DNA of 64,000 bases from Spirulina sp034932185 (GTDB lineage Bacteria; Cyanobacteriota; Cyanobacteriia; Cyanobacteriales; Spirulinaceae). The position numbers and the translations under genes are program-made. The stretch is taken from NCBI RefSeq assembly GCF_034932185.1, contig NZ_JAYGHW010000039.1, positions 10,134 to 74,133 of the forward strand, read 5' to 3'. Under the pieces are notes generated by a model. The model searched no databases and had not been told where the DNA came from. It worked only from the letters and a program-made list of their open reading frames with translations. Positions 52,587 to 60,676 of this stretch are shown piece after piece (the first letter of the stretch is position 1; each line of letters begins with the position of its first letter).

Positions 52587-53522
52587 ATGGATTGGAACGC
52601 TGCCGCCGTTGAAACGAAAATTAACCTCACGTTTAAACACCCGGATTTACTCTTTCTCGCCCTCAGCCATCCCTCCTATGGCCACCAGATCAACCAACCG
52701 GAGCAGAACTATGAGCGGTTGATCTTTTTAGGGGATGAAATTTTAAATTTGGCGATCGCCGACTACCTCTATCACCATTGCCCCTACCTCAAAGTCACCA
52801 ACTACAAAGGGTTAGCCGAAAAACTCACCGAACCAGAACGGCTCACAAAAACCTGGCTCCACCTCGGTTTAGGGGATGATTACCCCTTCATGGTGCTCAA
52901 AGAAGAGCGGCCGATGTTAGCCCAACGGCCCCATAACCCCTTTGAGGCGGGATTTCGCGCTTTGGTGGGGGCGATCCATAGCGATCGCGGCTATCCCCAA
53001 ACCCGCAACTGGCTGATCAAGCACCTCATCGCCCCCCTCCTCGCCCGCCATTTAAAAGACACAAAAGAGCGGGCAGAACTAGATTTACAACAGCGCTTTT
53101 TCGGCAATGCCCTGCTCAAAACCCTAACCGCCGATTGGCTCTATCAGCACATCAACGCCGTAGAGCCAAAATATTTAAGCCGTTTCCATCGCAATTTGAT
53201 CAGTAAGGAACAATTGCAAGTTTACAAAACCAAAAGTTTAGCATTAGGCAATAGCAGCGCAGGCTTTAAAACCTTCTTAATCCAAACCTATCTCGCCCAA
53301 GGAGAACAGAACCGCAACCCCTACGCCACGGTTTACGACTGGTTCAATCGGGAAATTTTAGAAACCGATGAAATTTTACGGGAGGCGATTACAGTACTGT
53401 TGCGGGATCAAAAACCGCAAAAATGGATTATCCGCAATGTTTTAGGCTATGCCAGCAAAGATTACCAATTGGGGCGAGAGCGGTTCTATGAAATTCTAGA
53501 AGAGGAAATGCCGACGGCGTGA
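52587..53522 (+). CDS. RNase III-like protein with altered catalytic residues
   Basis: A 311-residue protein. Residues 1-140 resemble an RNase III domain: LFLALSHPSYGHQINQPEQN and NYERLIFLGDEILNLAIADY match the signature box with its Glu43 and Asp50. The second acidic pair, normally D-x-x-E-A-L-I-G-A, is replaced by A121-G-F-R124-A-L-V-G-A, so two metal ligands seem absent. The C-terminal half (about 165-311) is not a typical dsRBD. It is likely a divergent or non-cleaving RNase III paralogue, perhaps still an RNA-binding factor. Its stop codon overlaps the repeat at 53521. Confidence 0.72.
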   Translation: MDWNAAAVETKINLTFKHPDLLFLALSHPSYGHQINQPEQNYERLIFLGDEILNLAIADYLYHHCPYLKVTNYKGLAEKLTEPERLTKTWLHLGLGDDYPFMVLKEERPMLAQRPHNPFEAGFRALVGAIHSDRGYPQTRNWLIKHLIAPLLARHLKDTKERAELDLQQRFFGNALLKTLTADWLYQHINAVEPKYLSRFHRNLISKEQLQVYKTKSLALGNSSAGFKTFLIQTYLAQGEQNRNPYATVYDWFNREILETDEILREAITVLLRDQKPQKWIIRNVLGYASKDYQLGRERFYEILEEEMPTA

Positions 53523-53704
53523 TCCCCCCCTGCCCCCCCCTTAAAAAAGGGGGGTTCAAGAGTACACCCCCTTGTTAAGGGGGTCGGCGCAGCCGGGGGG
53601 ATCGTGAATATTGAGGCGAAGGGAGATCCCCCCCTGCCCCCCCTTAACAAGGGGGGTTCAAGAGTACACCCCCTTGTTAAGGGGGTCGGCGCAGCCGGGG
53701 GGAT
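53521..53704. repeat. Two tandem GATCCCCC...GGGGGGATC palindromic elements
   Basis: Copy A at 53521-53603 and copy B at 53625-53704, each starting GATCCCCCCCTG, containing a CTTAACAAGGGGGGTTC... and AACACCCCCTTGTTAAGGGG type hairpin and GTCGGCGCAGCCGGGGGGATC. Separated by 21 bases. Families of this type occur in many cyanobacteria. Confidence 0.85.
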
Positions 53705-53713
53705 CATTAGTCC

Positions 53714-54004
53714 CTAACTCCAGTCTTGGGGTTCGTCGCCCCCTTTGCTGCGACGGTAAATTTGGCCCGTGGCATGGATGGCGCGGGTTTGGGCGAAAAG
53801 TTCCGCTTCCGTGAGTTGGTATTGCGTTAATAGCCCTTGGAGTTCCGTTTGAATTTGCCGCGCACCGGGAAAATTTTGATAACGAATCAGCAGGCGGGCT
53901 AACTCCACCTTGTTGTAGTCCGAGAGTTGACCATCCTGTCGGATCATGTCGATAATGCGTTGATCGCGGCTTTCTTGGGGGTGACGTTGGTCAAGTTGGC
54001 TCAT
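53714..54004 (-). CDS. DUF3288-like small protein
   Basis: A 96-residue protein that I match to DUF3288 by pattern: QRHPQESRDQRIIDMIRQDG, YNKVELARLLIRYQNFPGAR and a C-terminal FAQTRAIHATGQIYRR. Function unknown; such genes are conserved in cyanobacteria. The start at ATG 54004 (MSQLDQRH) overlaps the WD40 gene at 53991 by 14 bases. No signal or membrane helix. Confidence 0.62.
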   Translation of the reverse strand: MSQLDQRHPQESRDQRIIDMIRQDGQLSDYNKVELARLLIRYQNFPGARQIQTELQGLLTQYQLTEAELFAQTRAIHATGQIYRRSKGGDEPQDWS

Positions 54005-54980
54005 CAAATTCAGGTTCAGGGGGAAGTTCAGGGGGCCATTGCCACAGTTTAATTTTGCCACTTAAATCGCCGCTGGCAATCCCCTGGCCATTGGGAAAAA
54101 TTGCTAGGGTCGTAATCCAATCCTGATGGCCCTGCCAATAGGTGAGCAGATTGCCACTGGCGAGATCCCAAGCCCGGATGCCATCGTGGCTACTACTCAT
54201 CAAAGTTTGGCCGTCGGGGGTGAGGGCGAGGGCGGTGATGGGGCCGGTGTGACCCATTAGCGTTGTTTGGAGGCGATTGGTGGTGAGATCCCAGAGTTTG
54301 AGGGTGCGATCGCCACTCCCTGTAATCAGCGTTGTACCGTCGGCAGTAAAGGCCAAAGCCGTAATCGCCACCTCATGGGCAGGGAGATTTGCCAGCGCCT
54401 CGCCACTGCGCAGATTCCAGAGGAATACATGGCCGTCCGGTGTGCCGCCTGCCAGGATCTGGCCATTGGGATGGAGGGCCAGGTGGGCGATGGGTTGAAA
54501 TTCCGTGAGGGTATAGAGGGGGCGATAACGTTGCAAGTCCCAAACTTTGACCCCATCAAGGCCCGCACTGATTAGCACTTGATTATCGGGGGTGATGGCC
54601 AAATCTAAAACGTTGCCGCGATGATCCCGCAATGTGTGCTTAAATTCCCCATCGGTAAGGCTCCAAAAGTGAATTTCCCCATCTTCCCCTGTACTGGCTA
54701 AATGTTCCCCATCGGGGCTGAGGGCGATCGCACTAATGCCCATGCGTTGACTGCGGATCGTGCGCAGCATCCGGCCCGTGGCAGTGCGCCAAAACCTGAG
54801 GCGGCCATCATTGTGGCCCCCACCGCTGATCAAAATATCGCCATCGGAGGTAAAAGCGATCGCATTAACGGCGGTGGTTTGGGCTTGAAATGTGATGTTG
54901 AGGGGAGGGGTTTGGGCATGACTGGGGAGGGGCAGGAGCGCACCTATGGCCACAGTAGCCCACAAAAACCGTTGGAGCAT
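53991..54980 (-). CDS. Exported WD40 beta-propeller protein
   Basis: A 329-residue protein with signal peptide MLQRFLWATVAIGALLPLPS ending in HAQ. It consists of seven WD40 repeats (VNAIAFTSDGDILISGG, ISAIALSPDGEHLASTG, VLDLAITPDNQVLISAG and others) forming a single propeller, ending KLWQWPPELPPEP. It is probably periplasmic and serves as a binding scaffold. Overlaps the DUF3288-like gene by 14 bases, suggesting co-translation. Confidence 0.87.
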   Translation of the reverse strand: MLQRFLWATVAIGALLPLPSHAQTPPLNITFQAQTTAVNAIAFTSDGDILISGGGHNDGRLRFWRTATGRMLRTIRSQRMGISAIALSPDGEHLASTGEDGEIHFWSLTDGEFKHTLRDHRGNVLDLAITPDNQVLISAGLDGVKVWDLQRYRPLYTLTEFQPIAHLALHPNGQILAGGTPDGHVFLWNLRSGEALANLPAHEVAITALAFTADGTTLITGSGDRTLKLWDLTTNRLQTTLMGHTGPITALALTPDGQTLMSSSHDGIRAWDLASGNLLTYWQGHQDWITTLAIFPNGQGIASGDLSGKIKLWQWPPELPPEPEFDEPT

Positions 54981-55032
54981 AGGATTGATCGGGGGCTAAT
55001 CGGTTTCCTTTAGTCTAGCGTGGGGGGCGGCT

Positions 55033-55401
55033 TCATTCTGCCTCAAACACGATTTCATCCCTTGCTTGCCAAGCGGGATCAACGATGCAGAGAAAGATCA
55101 AGGGTTCTGTGCCGATGTTTTCAATATATTGGTGGGCTTCGGGGGGGATATAAATAGCATCCCCAGGCTTAACGGTGGCCACTTCCTCCCCAATGTGCAT
55201 CTGCCCTTTCCCCTGAAGGATGTAGTACACCTCACTCGTTGTGAGGGCATGGGGGGTTGAGGTTTCCCCTGGAGCAACGGTGGCATGGGCGAGGCTGTAG
55301 CGGAGATCGAGGGGCTGTTTATCGGGGTGGAGGAGTTCCCGGAGGCGGGTGTGATCGCCCGCAATAAATTCCTCACAATCGGCTAAGGCGCGAATTAACA
55401 T
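55033..55401 (-). CDS. Single-domain cupin protein
   Basis: A 122-residue cupin with a clear beta-barrel core: TTSEVYYILQGKGQMHIGEE and the second motif VKPGDAIYIPPEAHQYIENI. The first motif has GETSTPHALTTSEVYYI, so it keeps one His and a Glu that could bind metal. No enzyme function can be assigned. Single gene, divergent from the methyltransferase at 55595. Confidence 0.82.
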   Translation of the reverse strand: MLIRALADCEEFIAGDHTRLRELLHPDKQPLDLRYSLAHATVAPGETSTPHALTTSEVYYILQGKGQMHIGEEVATVKPGDAIYIPPEAHQYIENIGTEPLIFLCIVDPAWQARDEIVFEAE

Positions 55402-55437
55402 GATGGTTAAGGGGATAAAGTTCTAAATTAACGGGTG

Positions 55438-55487
55438 TAGGGGTGTTGGCGTAAGCCTGCCGGAGGCACAAAATTTTTCGCCCCTAC
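55438..55487. repeat. GTAGGGGTG ... TTTTTCGCCCCTAC composite repeat
   Basis: GTAGGGGTGTTGGCGTAAGC, CTGCCGGAGGCAC and AAAATTTTTCGCCCCTAC, same order as the copy at 40313. Confidence 0.85.
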
Positions 55488-55594
55488 AGGCCGAAGTGCA
55501 TTTCGTATAATTGAACAAACCCTGGATGGCTGCAATACTGACCCGCACCGCGAGAACAATGCCAACCAGGCCAAAACCCGCCAGCCCTGAATCG

Positions 55595-56488
55595 ATGACC
55601 CTTCCCACTGCCCTCAATCGCCCTGAATATTTCCTCCAGCCGGTGCAAATTTGGCATCGTTTCCGGCGTAGAACCGCCATTGCTGATCTGCAAACCCTGC
55701 CCTTGCCTTGGGGCGGGGCGATCGCCATCCGTCCCCATCCCGATGACAAGGTGGAATGGTCTTTATGGATGATGGGGATTTATGATTTAGCCCTCACGGA
55801 AAGCCTTTGGCGGCTCACTGATCTGGGGGAAACAGTGTTAGATATTGGCGCAAATATTGGCTATATTACGGGTTTATTGGCGGCAAAAACGGGGCATCAG
55901 GGGCGGGTAATTGCCTTTGAACCCAATCTGGAGGTTTATGAGGAATTGGTGGCTAATTGCCATAGGTGCAAAGATGCTTCCCCCATCGAACTGCTCCCCC
56001 TCGCCCTTTCTGATCAACCGGGAACCGCCACGCTCCGGATTCCCAAACACAATCGCGGCGAGGCGGCGTTACTAACCGGGGATGATCCCAATCCGGCGGA
56101 AACATTGCGGCAGGAAGTTGTGACGGTGACGACGGGCGATCGCCATTTCCCCGATGATTTGCCCATTGGCGTGGTTAAAATTGACATTGAGGGCCATGAA
56201 TTGGCGGCCTTGCAAGGGTGCGATCGCCTCCTCACTCACCATTGCATCCGTGATATTCTCTACGAACAGCACGAGGGCTATCCCAGCCCCGCCAGCAGCT
56301 ATTTAGAAAGCAAAGGTTACACTGTTTTTCGCCTTTGGAAAGGGTTTTGGCGGCCCCTGCTTTATCCGGCGGACTATCCGGTGATTCATCCTTGGGAACC
56401 GCCCAACTATTTAGCCACCTTGGAACCGGAGCGGGCGCAGGCAAGATTGCGATCGCGCGGTTGGCAGGTGCTTAAGCCAAAGCCTTGA
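55595..56488 (+). CDS. FkbM-family methyltransferase
   Basis: A 297-residue SAM methyltransferase. SAM motif VLDIGANIGYITGLLAAKTG, then VIAFEPNLEVYEELVANC and IDIEGHELAALQGCDRLL, which match the FkbM group that O-methylates sugars or small metabolites. I start at MTLPTALNRPEYFLQ (ATG 55595); upstream in-frame ATGs at 55526 and 55559 are possible. Its last 17 bases overlap the convergent leuB gene. Confidence 0.86.
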   Translation: MTLPTALNRPEYFLQPVQIWHRFRRRTAIADLQTLPLPWGGAIAIRPHPDDKVEWSLWMMGIYDLALTESLWRLTDLGETVLDIGANIGYITGLLAAKTGHQGRVIAFEPNLEVYEELVANCHRCKDASPIELLPLALSDQPGTATLRIPKHNRGEAALLTGDDPNPAETLRQEVVTVTTGDRHFPDDLPIGVVKIDIEGHELAALQGCDRLLTHHCIRDILYEQHEGYPSPASSYLESKGYTVFRLWKGFWRPLLYPADYPVIHPWEPPNYLATLEPERAQARLRSRGWQVLKPKP

Positions 56489-57554
56489 GCAACGCTTCCC
56501 CCATGGCTTGACATCCTACTAATGTCATCCCCTCGGACATAATATCCCCAGTGCGATAACCCTGATCCAAAACGGTGATCACCGCTTTTTCTAAACAAGC
56601 CGCCGCCGCCGGTTGATCGAGGGCATAGCGGAGCATCATCGCCGCGCTGAGGACTTGGGCTAAGGGGTTGGCCTTATCCTGGCCGGCAATATCGGGAGCG
56701 GAACCGTGAACGGGTTCAAAAACTCCCGGTTTCCCCGGCGCACCTAAACTCGCAGAGGGGAGCATCCCAATACTCCCCGTCAGCATCGCAGCGGCATCGG
56801 AGAGGATATCGCCAAACAGGTTGCCGGTGACGATGGTATCAAACTGTTTGGGAGCGCGGACTAACTGCATCGCAGCGTTATCAACGTAAAGATGGGAAAG
56901 TTCCACATCGGGATATTGGGGAGCCATGGCAGTGATGCGATCGCGCCACAGTTGGGAGACATCTAAAACATTGGCTTTATCCACCGAGCAGAGTTTCCCC
57001 CCCCGTTTACGGGCGGTTTCAAACCCCACCTGAGCAATGCGATCAATTTCTGATTCTGTATAGGCCATCGTATTTACGCCCCGCTTTTGGCCCGTTTCAT
57101 CGGTAAAAATGCCCTTGGGTTGGCCAAAATACACGCCGCCGGTCAATTCCCGCACCACCATAATATCCACCCCTTCCACGACTTCCCGCTTCAAACTGGA
57201 GGCATCGATGAGTTGGGGGAGAATCGTCGCGGGGCGCAGGTTGGCGAAGAGATCCAAACCGGCCCGCAGGCCCAATAAGCCCGTTTCCGGTCGTTGAGCG
57301 CGGGGGAGATTATCCCATTTATAGCCCCCAATGGCGGCGAGGAGAACCGCATCGCTGTTTTGGCATTGGGTGAGGGTTTCGGGGGGGAGGGGGTTGCCGG
57401 TGGCATCAATGGCCACGCCGCCGATCAAGGCTTCAGTAAAAACAAATTCCAGGTCAAAACGGGGGGCGATCGCCTCCAAAATTTGCACAGTAACGGCCAT
57501 AATTTCCGGGCCAATTCCATCCCCTGGCAGCAGCGTGATCCGGTGTTGCGTCAT
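56472..57554 (-). CDS. leuB: 3-isopropylmalate dehydrogenase LeuB
   Basis: Oxidatively decarboxylates 3-isopropylmalate in leucine synthesis with NAD. Length 360 residues is normal. Visible motifs: LLPGDGIGPEIMAVTVQILE, GAIGGYKW-type AAIGGYKWDNLP, RELTGGVYFGQPKG, and NLFGDILSDAAAMLTGSIGM with the metal Asp. HGSAPDIAGQDKANPLAQVL holds the NAD-specific region. A spacer with no obvious promoter separates it from the RNase D gene on the same strand. Confidence 0.96.
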   Translation of the reverse strand: MTQHRITLLPGDGIGPEIMAVTVQILEAIAPRFDLEFVFTEALIGGVAIDATGNPLPPETLTQCQNSDAVLLAAIGGYKWDNLPRAQRPETGLLGLRAGLDLFANLRPATILPQLIDASSLKREVVEGVDIMVVRELTGGVYFGQPKGIFTDETGQKRGVNTMAYTESEIDRIAQVGFETARKRGGKLCSVDKANVLDVSQLWRDRITAMAPQYPDVELSHLYVDNAAMQLVRAPKQFDTIVTGNLFGDILSDAAAMLTGSIGMLPSASLGAPGKPGVFEPVHGSAPDIAGQDKANPLAQVLSAAMMLRYALDQPAAAACLEKAVITVLDQGYRTGDIMSEGMTLVGCQAMGEALLKALA

Positions 57555-57753
57555 GATTCTTTATTCTTTTGCATTGCGATCCTTGAGTTTACCCGATCTG
57601 GTTGGGGCGAGAAAAACGGGGGATGGAAATTTTTAAGGGAAATGACTGGATTCGGTGGCGGAGCCACCTGATGCCCATGCCATGGCAGAGCCATGGCCGA
57701 GATTAGTGGGGCGATGGCATGAGATTAGAAATTAGTGGGGCCAATGGATGGGT

Positions 57754-57780
57754 TTGGGGCGAAAGATTTTTCGCCCCTAC
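57754..57780. repeat. GGGGCGAAAGATTTTTCGCCCC repeat providing the RNase D stop codon
   Basis: GGGGCGAAAGATTTTTCGCC then CCTAC. On the minus strand the final G-TAG-GGGCG gives the stop TAG of the gene at 57777. Confidence 0.85.
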
Positions 57781-58418
57781 TTGTGTTCAAAGATATCTTT
57801 GAACTGCATTATGTCCAGATCGACAAATAGCGGTAACGTTGCAAAGCAACGTTCTGCCAGTTCCCAGCGGCCTTCTCGTTGGAGCATGGCCGTGAGTTGC
57901 GATCGCATCTCCACCAGATAACGCACATCATTGGCAGCGTAGGCTAACTGTTGGGGGGAAAGGTTGGCGGGATTGCCCCAGTCGGAACTTTGGGAACTTT
58001 TATCCAGTTCTATGCCAGTGAGTTCCTGCACCAATGCCTTCAATCCGTGGGTACTGGTGTAGGTGCGGGCCAGCTTACTGGCGATTTTGGTGCAGAAAAT
58101 TGGCGCGGTTGCAATGCCAAAGGTATATTTCAACTGCGCCACATCAAAGCGGGCATAGTGGAAAATTTTCGTACTTTGGGGGGATTCCAACAGGGTTTTT
58201 AAATTCGGGGCCTCCCGTTGCCCCAGGGCAATGCGGATCGCGGTGACATAGCCGCTCGGATCGCAGATTTGCACCAAACAGAGGCGATCGCGCCCCAACA
58301 CTAACCCCATGGTTTCCGTATCAATGGCCAAGGCTTCCGCCCCCTGATAGCGGGCGAGGGTGGCGGCATCGAGATCGCGATCGCACACTTGAAAGTTTTC
58401 CAGATTCGCCTCAACCAT
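57777..58418 (-). CDS. RNase D-like 3'-5' exonuclease
   Basis: A 213-residue DEDD-type exonuclease without an HRDC domain, so smaller than E. coli RNase D. Catalytic motifs: ALAIDTETMGLVL (D, E), KIFHYARFDVAQL (D) and YAANDVRYLVEM (Y-x3-D). It probably matures tRNA or other RNA 3' ends. The start at ATG 58418 overlaps the trpB stop by a few bases; an upstream ATG at 58430 is in frame. Its stop is within a palindromic repeat. Confidence 0.9.
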   Translation of the reverse strand: MVEANLENFQVCDRDLDAATLARYQGAEALAIDTETMGLVLGRDRLCLVQICDPSGYVTAIRIALGQREAPNLKTLLESPQSTKIFHYARFDVAQLKYTFGIATAPIFCTKIASKLARTYTSTHGLKALVQELTGIELDKSSQSSDWGNPANLSPQQLAYAANDVRYLVEMRSQLTAMLQREGRWELAERCFATLPLFVDLDIMQFKDIFEHK

Positions 58419-59658
58419 GATTTTTTCCATCCCGCTCTGCTAAATATTTCGCCACCGTTTGCACATCCTTATCCCCCCGGCCGGAGCAGTTGAGGATAAT
58501 CCGGGGATTGCCGCTGAGTTGAGGGCAAAGGGTTTCTAAATAGGCGATCGCATGGGAAGTTTCCAACGCCGGAATAATCCCCTCCAATTGCGATAACCGC
58601 TCCAACGCCTCCACCGCCTGAGCATCGGTGACACTGTAATATTCTGCCCGGTGCGTTTCCATCAAATAACTATGCTCCGGCCCCACACCGGGATAATCCA
58701 ACCCCGCACTAATCGAATGGGCCTCCACCACCTGACCCTCCTGATCCTGCAACAGATAGCTCATCGCCCCATGGAGTACCCCCGGCTCTCCCTTCGTTAA
58801 CGTCGCCGCATGGTAGGGCGTTTCCACCCCAGAACCCGCCGCTTCTACCCCAATTAAGCGCACCGATGGTTCTTGGAGAAATTCATAAAATAACCCCATG
58901 GCGTTAGATCCTCCTCCCACACAGGCGAGGAGAATATCCGGCACACCACCCCACTTTTCTAAACATTGTTGGCGGGTTTCCCGGCCAATCACATGATGGA
59001 AATCCCGCACCATCATCGGGTAGGGGTGAGGCCCCGCTACGGAACCGAGGATGTAGTGGGTGGTTTGCACATTCGTCACCCAATCGCGAATTGCTTCCGA
59101 TGTGGCATCCTTAAGCGTTCCCGTCCCCGCTTCCACCGGCTGCACCGTCGCCCCCATCAGCCGCATCCGAAACACATTGAGGGCTTGGCGCTCCATATCC
59201 TGCACACCCATATAAATCACGCATTCCAACCCAAAGCGGGCGCAAACCGTAGCCGTCGCTACGCCATGCTGGCCCGCGCCGGTTTCGGCAATGATCCGCT
59301 GTTTACCCATCCGTTTAGCGAGGAGGACTTGAGCGAGGGCGTTATTGATTTTGTGAGCGCCGGTATGGTTGAGGTCTTCCCTTTTCAGGTAGATTTGCGG
59401 CCCTGTACCATCGGGACGGGCATAGTATTGGGTGAGGCGTTCGGCAAAATAGAGGGGGCTAGGGCGGCCCACATAGTCTTTAAGGAGGCCATCCAATTCG
59501 CTGGTAAAGTCAGGGTCTTGGCGATACTGTTCATAGGCAGCTTCTAGTTCTGCCAAGGCGGGCATCAGCGTTTCAGGGACATATTTGCCCCCAAAGCGGC
59601 CAAAGCGGCCGAGGGCATCGGGTTGGCGGGTGGGAGCGGCGAGGGGGGTAGTAGTCAC
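58411..59658 (-). CDS. trpB: Tryptophan synthase beta chain TrpB
   Basis: A 415-residue PLP enzyme that condenses indole and serine. Motifs: YLKREDLNHTGAHKINNALA with the Schiff-base lysine (HK), AETGAGQHGVATATVCARFG, CVGGGSNAMGLFYEF for PLP phosphate and SAGLDYPGVGPEHSYL. It is located with the RNase D gene and not with trpA, which is common in cyanobacteria. Start ATG 59658. Confidence 0.96.
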   Translation of the reverse strand: MTTTPLAAPTRQPDALGRFGRFGGKYVPETLMPALAELEAAYEQYRQDPDFTSELDGLLKDYVGRPSPLYFAERLTQYYARPDGTGPQIYLKREDLNHTGAHKINNALAQVLLAKRMGKQRIIAETGAGQHGVATATVCARFGLECVIYMGVQDMERQALNVFRMRLMGATVQPVEAGTGTLKDATSEAIRDWVTNVQTTHYILGSVAGPHPYPMMVRDFHHVIGRETRQQCLEKWGGVPDILLACVGGGSNAMGLFYEFLQEPSVRLIGVEAAGSGVETPYHAATLTKGEPGVLHGAMSYLLQDQEGQVVEAHSISAGLDYPGVGPEHSYLMETHRAEYYSVTDAQAVEALERLSQLEGIIPALETSHAIAYLETLCPQLSGNPRIILNCSGRGDKDVQTVAKYLAERDGKNHG

Positions 59659-59857
59659 GGTAATCGGATCACATAGGGAGCAGAAAGTCCATTATAGAGA
59701 GTTTTGGGCTTGAGGATTGGCTCAAACTTCCGCTGGTATAGCTTGAGCATCAAGCCATTTTTGATAGGCATCGGCATCTCCCCCGAAGGAATCGAGGGAA
59801 ACCTGTCGCTCTGGCATCGGCTTGAGAGGGGTGACGACCAACAATGGGGAACCCAGC

Positions 59858-60511
59858 TTACCAATCTTCATAGTCACTCACATCAATCTGATCCCCAGAT
59901 ATAACATTCTCCACAACAACAACAGTACCCATTGTATTCGGAGAAAAAGAGTATCTGTAGCCTCCCCCATTCACGCCATAATCAGGAAGTGGCTTCCCTG
60001 CTTCAAGGCTCTGATCAATAGCATTAATCTCAACTGCATCCAGTTTACGTCCGTCCATGCCCCTGCCCGTCTTCAGTTGTTGGGTAGCGATTTGAGTATC
60101 CATGGCTAAAATCCATTCCTCCAATCGCGTGACTTGGGATTCTGGAATGTAAAAACAGCCCCCATACTTGTCATCTCTGATTTCACAATCATCACTCAAG
60201 TCAATAATATCCCCAGAATCACCATGTTTGACTGTGATCACCATACCCAATGAGGTTGGAAAAAAAGAGTACCTGTAGCCTCCTCCGCAGACTCCACAAT
60301 CAGGGAATGGTTCTCCTATTTCAAGGCTCTGACAAATAGAATTGATCTGAAATGTTTCCAGTTTGCGTCCGTAAAGGCCCCTACCCGTCTCCAGTTGTCG
60401 GGTGGCTGTTTGAGTATCTAGAGCCAACATCCATTGATCGAGTCGAGATGATTGAGATTTTGGGATGCAGAATCTCAATTCACGTTGATCGCGATCTCTT
60501 TTTTTAAACAT
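59858..60511 (-). CDS. Protein with two tandem copies of an unknown domain
   Basis: A 217-residue protein built from two roughly 100-residue repeats. First copy: SSRLDQWMLALDTQTATRQL, then ETGRGLYGRKLETFQINSIC and VCGGGYRYSFFPTSLGMVIT. Second: VTRLEEWILAMDTQIATQQL, then KTGRGMDGRKLDAVEINAID and VNGGGYRYSFSPNTMGTVVV. The shared core GRGxxGRKLE/D...IN..xQSLExGxPxPDxGVxGGGYRYSFxP is clear in both. I do not know a family. No signal or membrane helix. Confidence 0.7.
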   Translation of the reverse strand: MFKKRDRDQRELRFCIPKSQSSRLDQWMLALDTQTATRQLETGRGLYGRKLETFQINSICQSLEIGEPFPDCGVCGGGYRYSFFPTSLGMVITVKHGDSGDIIDLSDDCEIRDDKYGGCFYIPESQVTRLEEWILAMDTQIATQQLKTGRGMDGRKLDAVEINAIDQSLEAGKPLPDYGVNGGGYRYSFSPNTMGTVVVVENVISGDQIDVSDYEDW

Positions 60512-60538
60512 ATACAGTCGTAATTTATTACTAGATGA

Positions 60539-60650
60539 ATTACAGCCTGTTCAAGAATAATTTGATCCTTCCTCAAAGTCCCTCTCCCGATCTGGGAGAG
60601 GGATTTAGGGTGAGGGCAATGTGTTAATTCATCGGTGAACAAGCTGTAAT
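60539..60650. repeat. Composite inverted-repeat element containing CCCTCTCCC copy 4
   Basis: ATTACAGCCTGTTCA (60539-60553) is inverted at 60636-60650 (TGAACAAGCTGTAAT, one mismatch). Between them lies AAAGTCCCTCTCCC...GGGAGAGGGATTTAGGG (60575-60617). So the known palindrome is enclosed in a larger pair. Confidence 0.75.
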
Positions 60651-60676
60651 CCCTTTTTAGCATAGCGGGCGAAAAT

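Noticed and set aside
59655..59864. Open frame between trpB and the duplicated-domain gene
   Set aside because: It has no ribosome binding site, no family pattern and overlaps both neighbours' ends.
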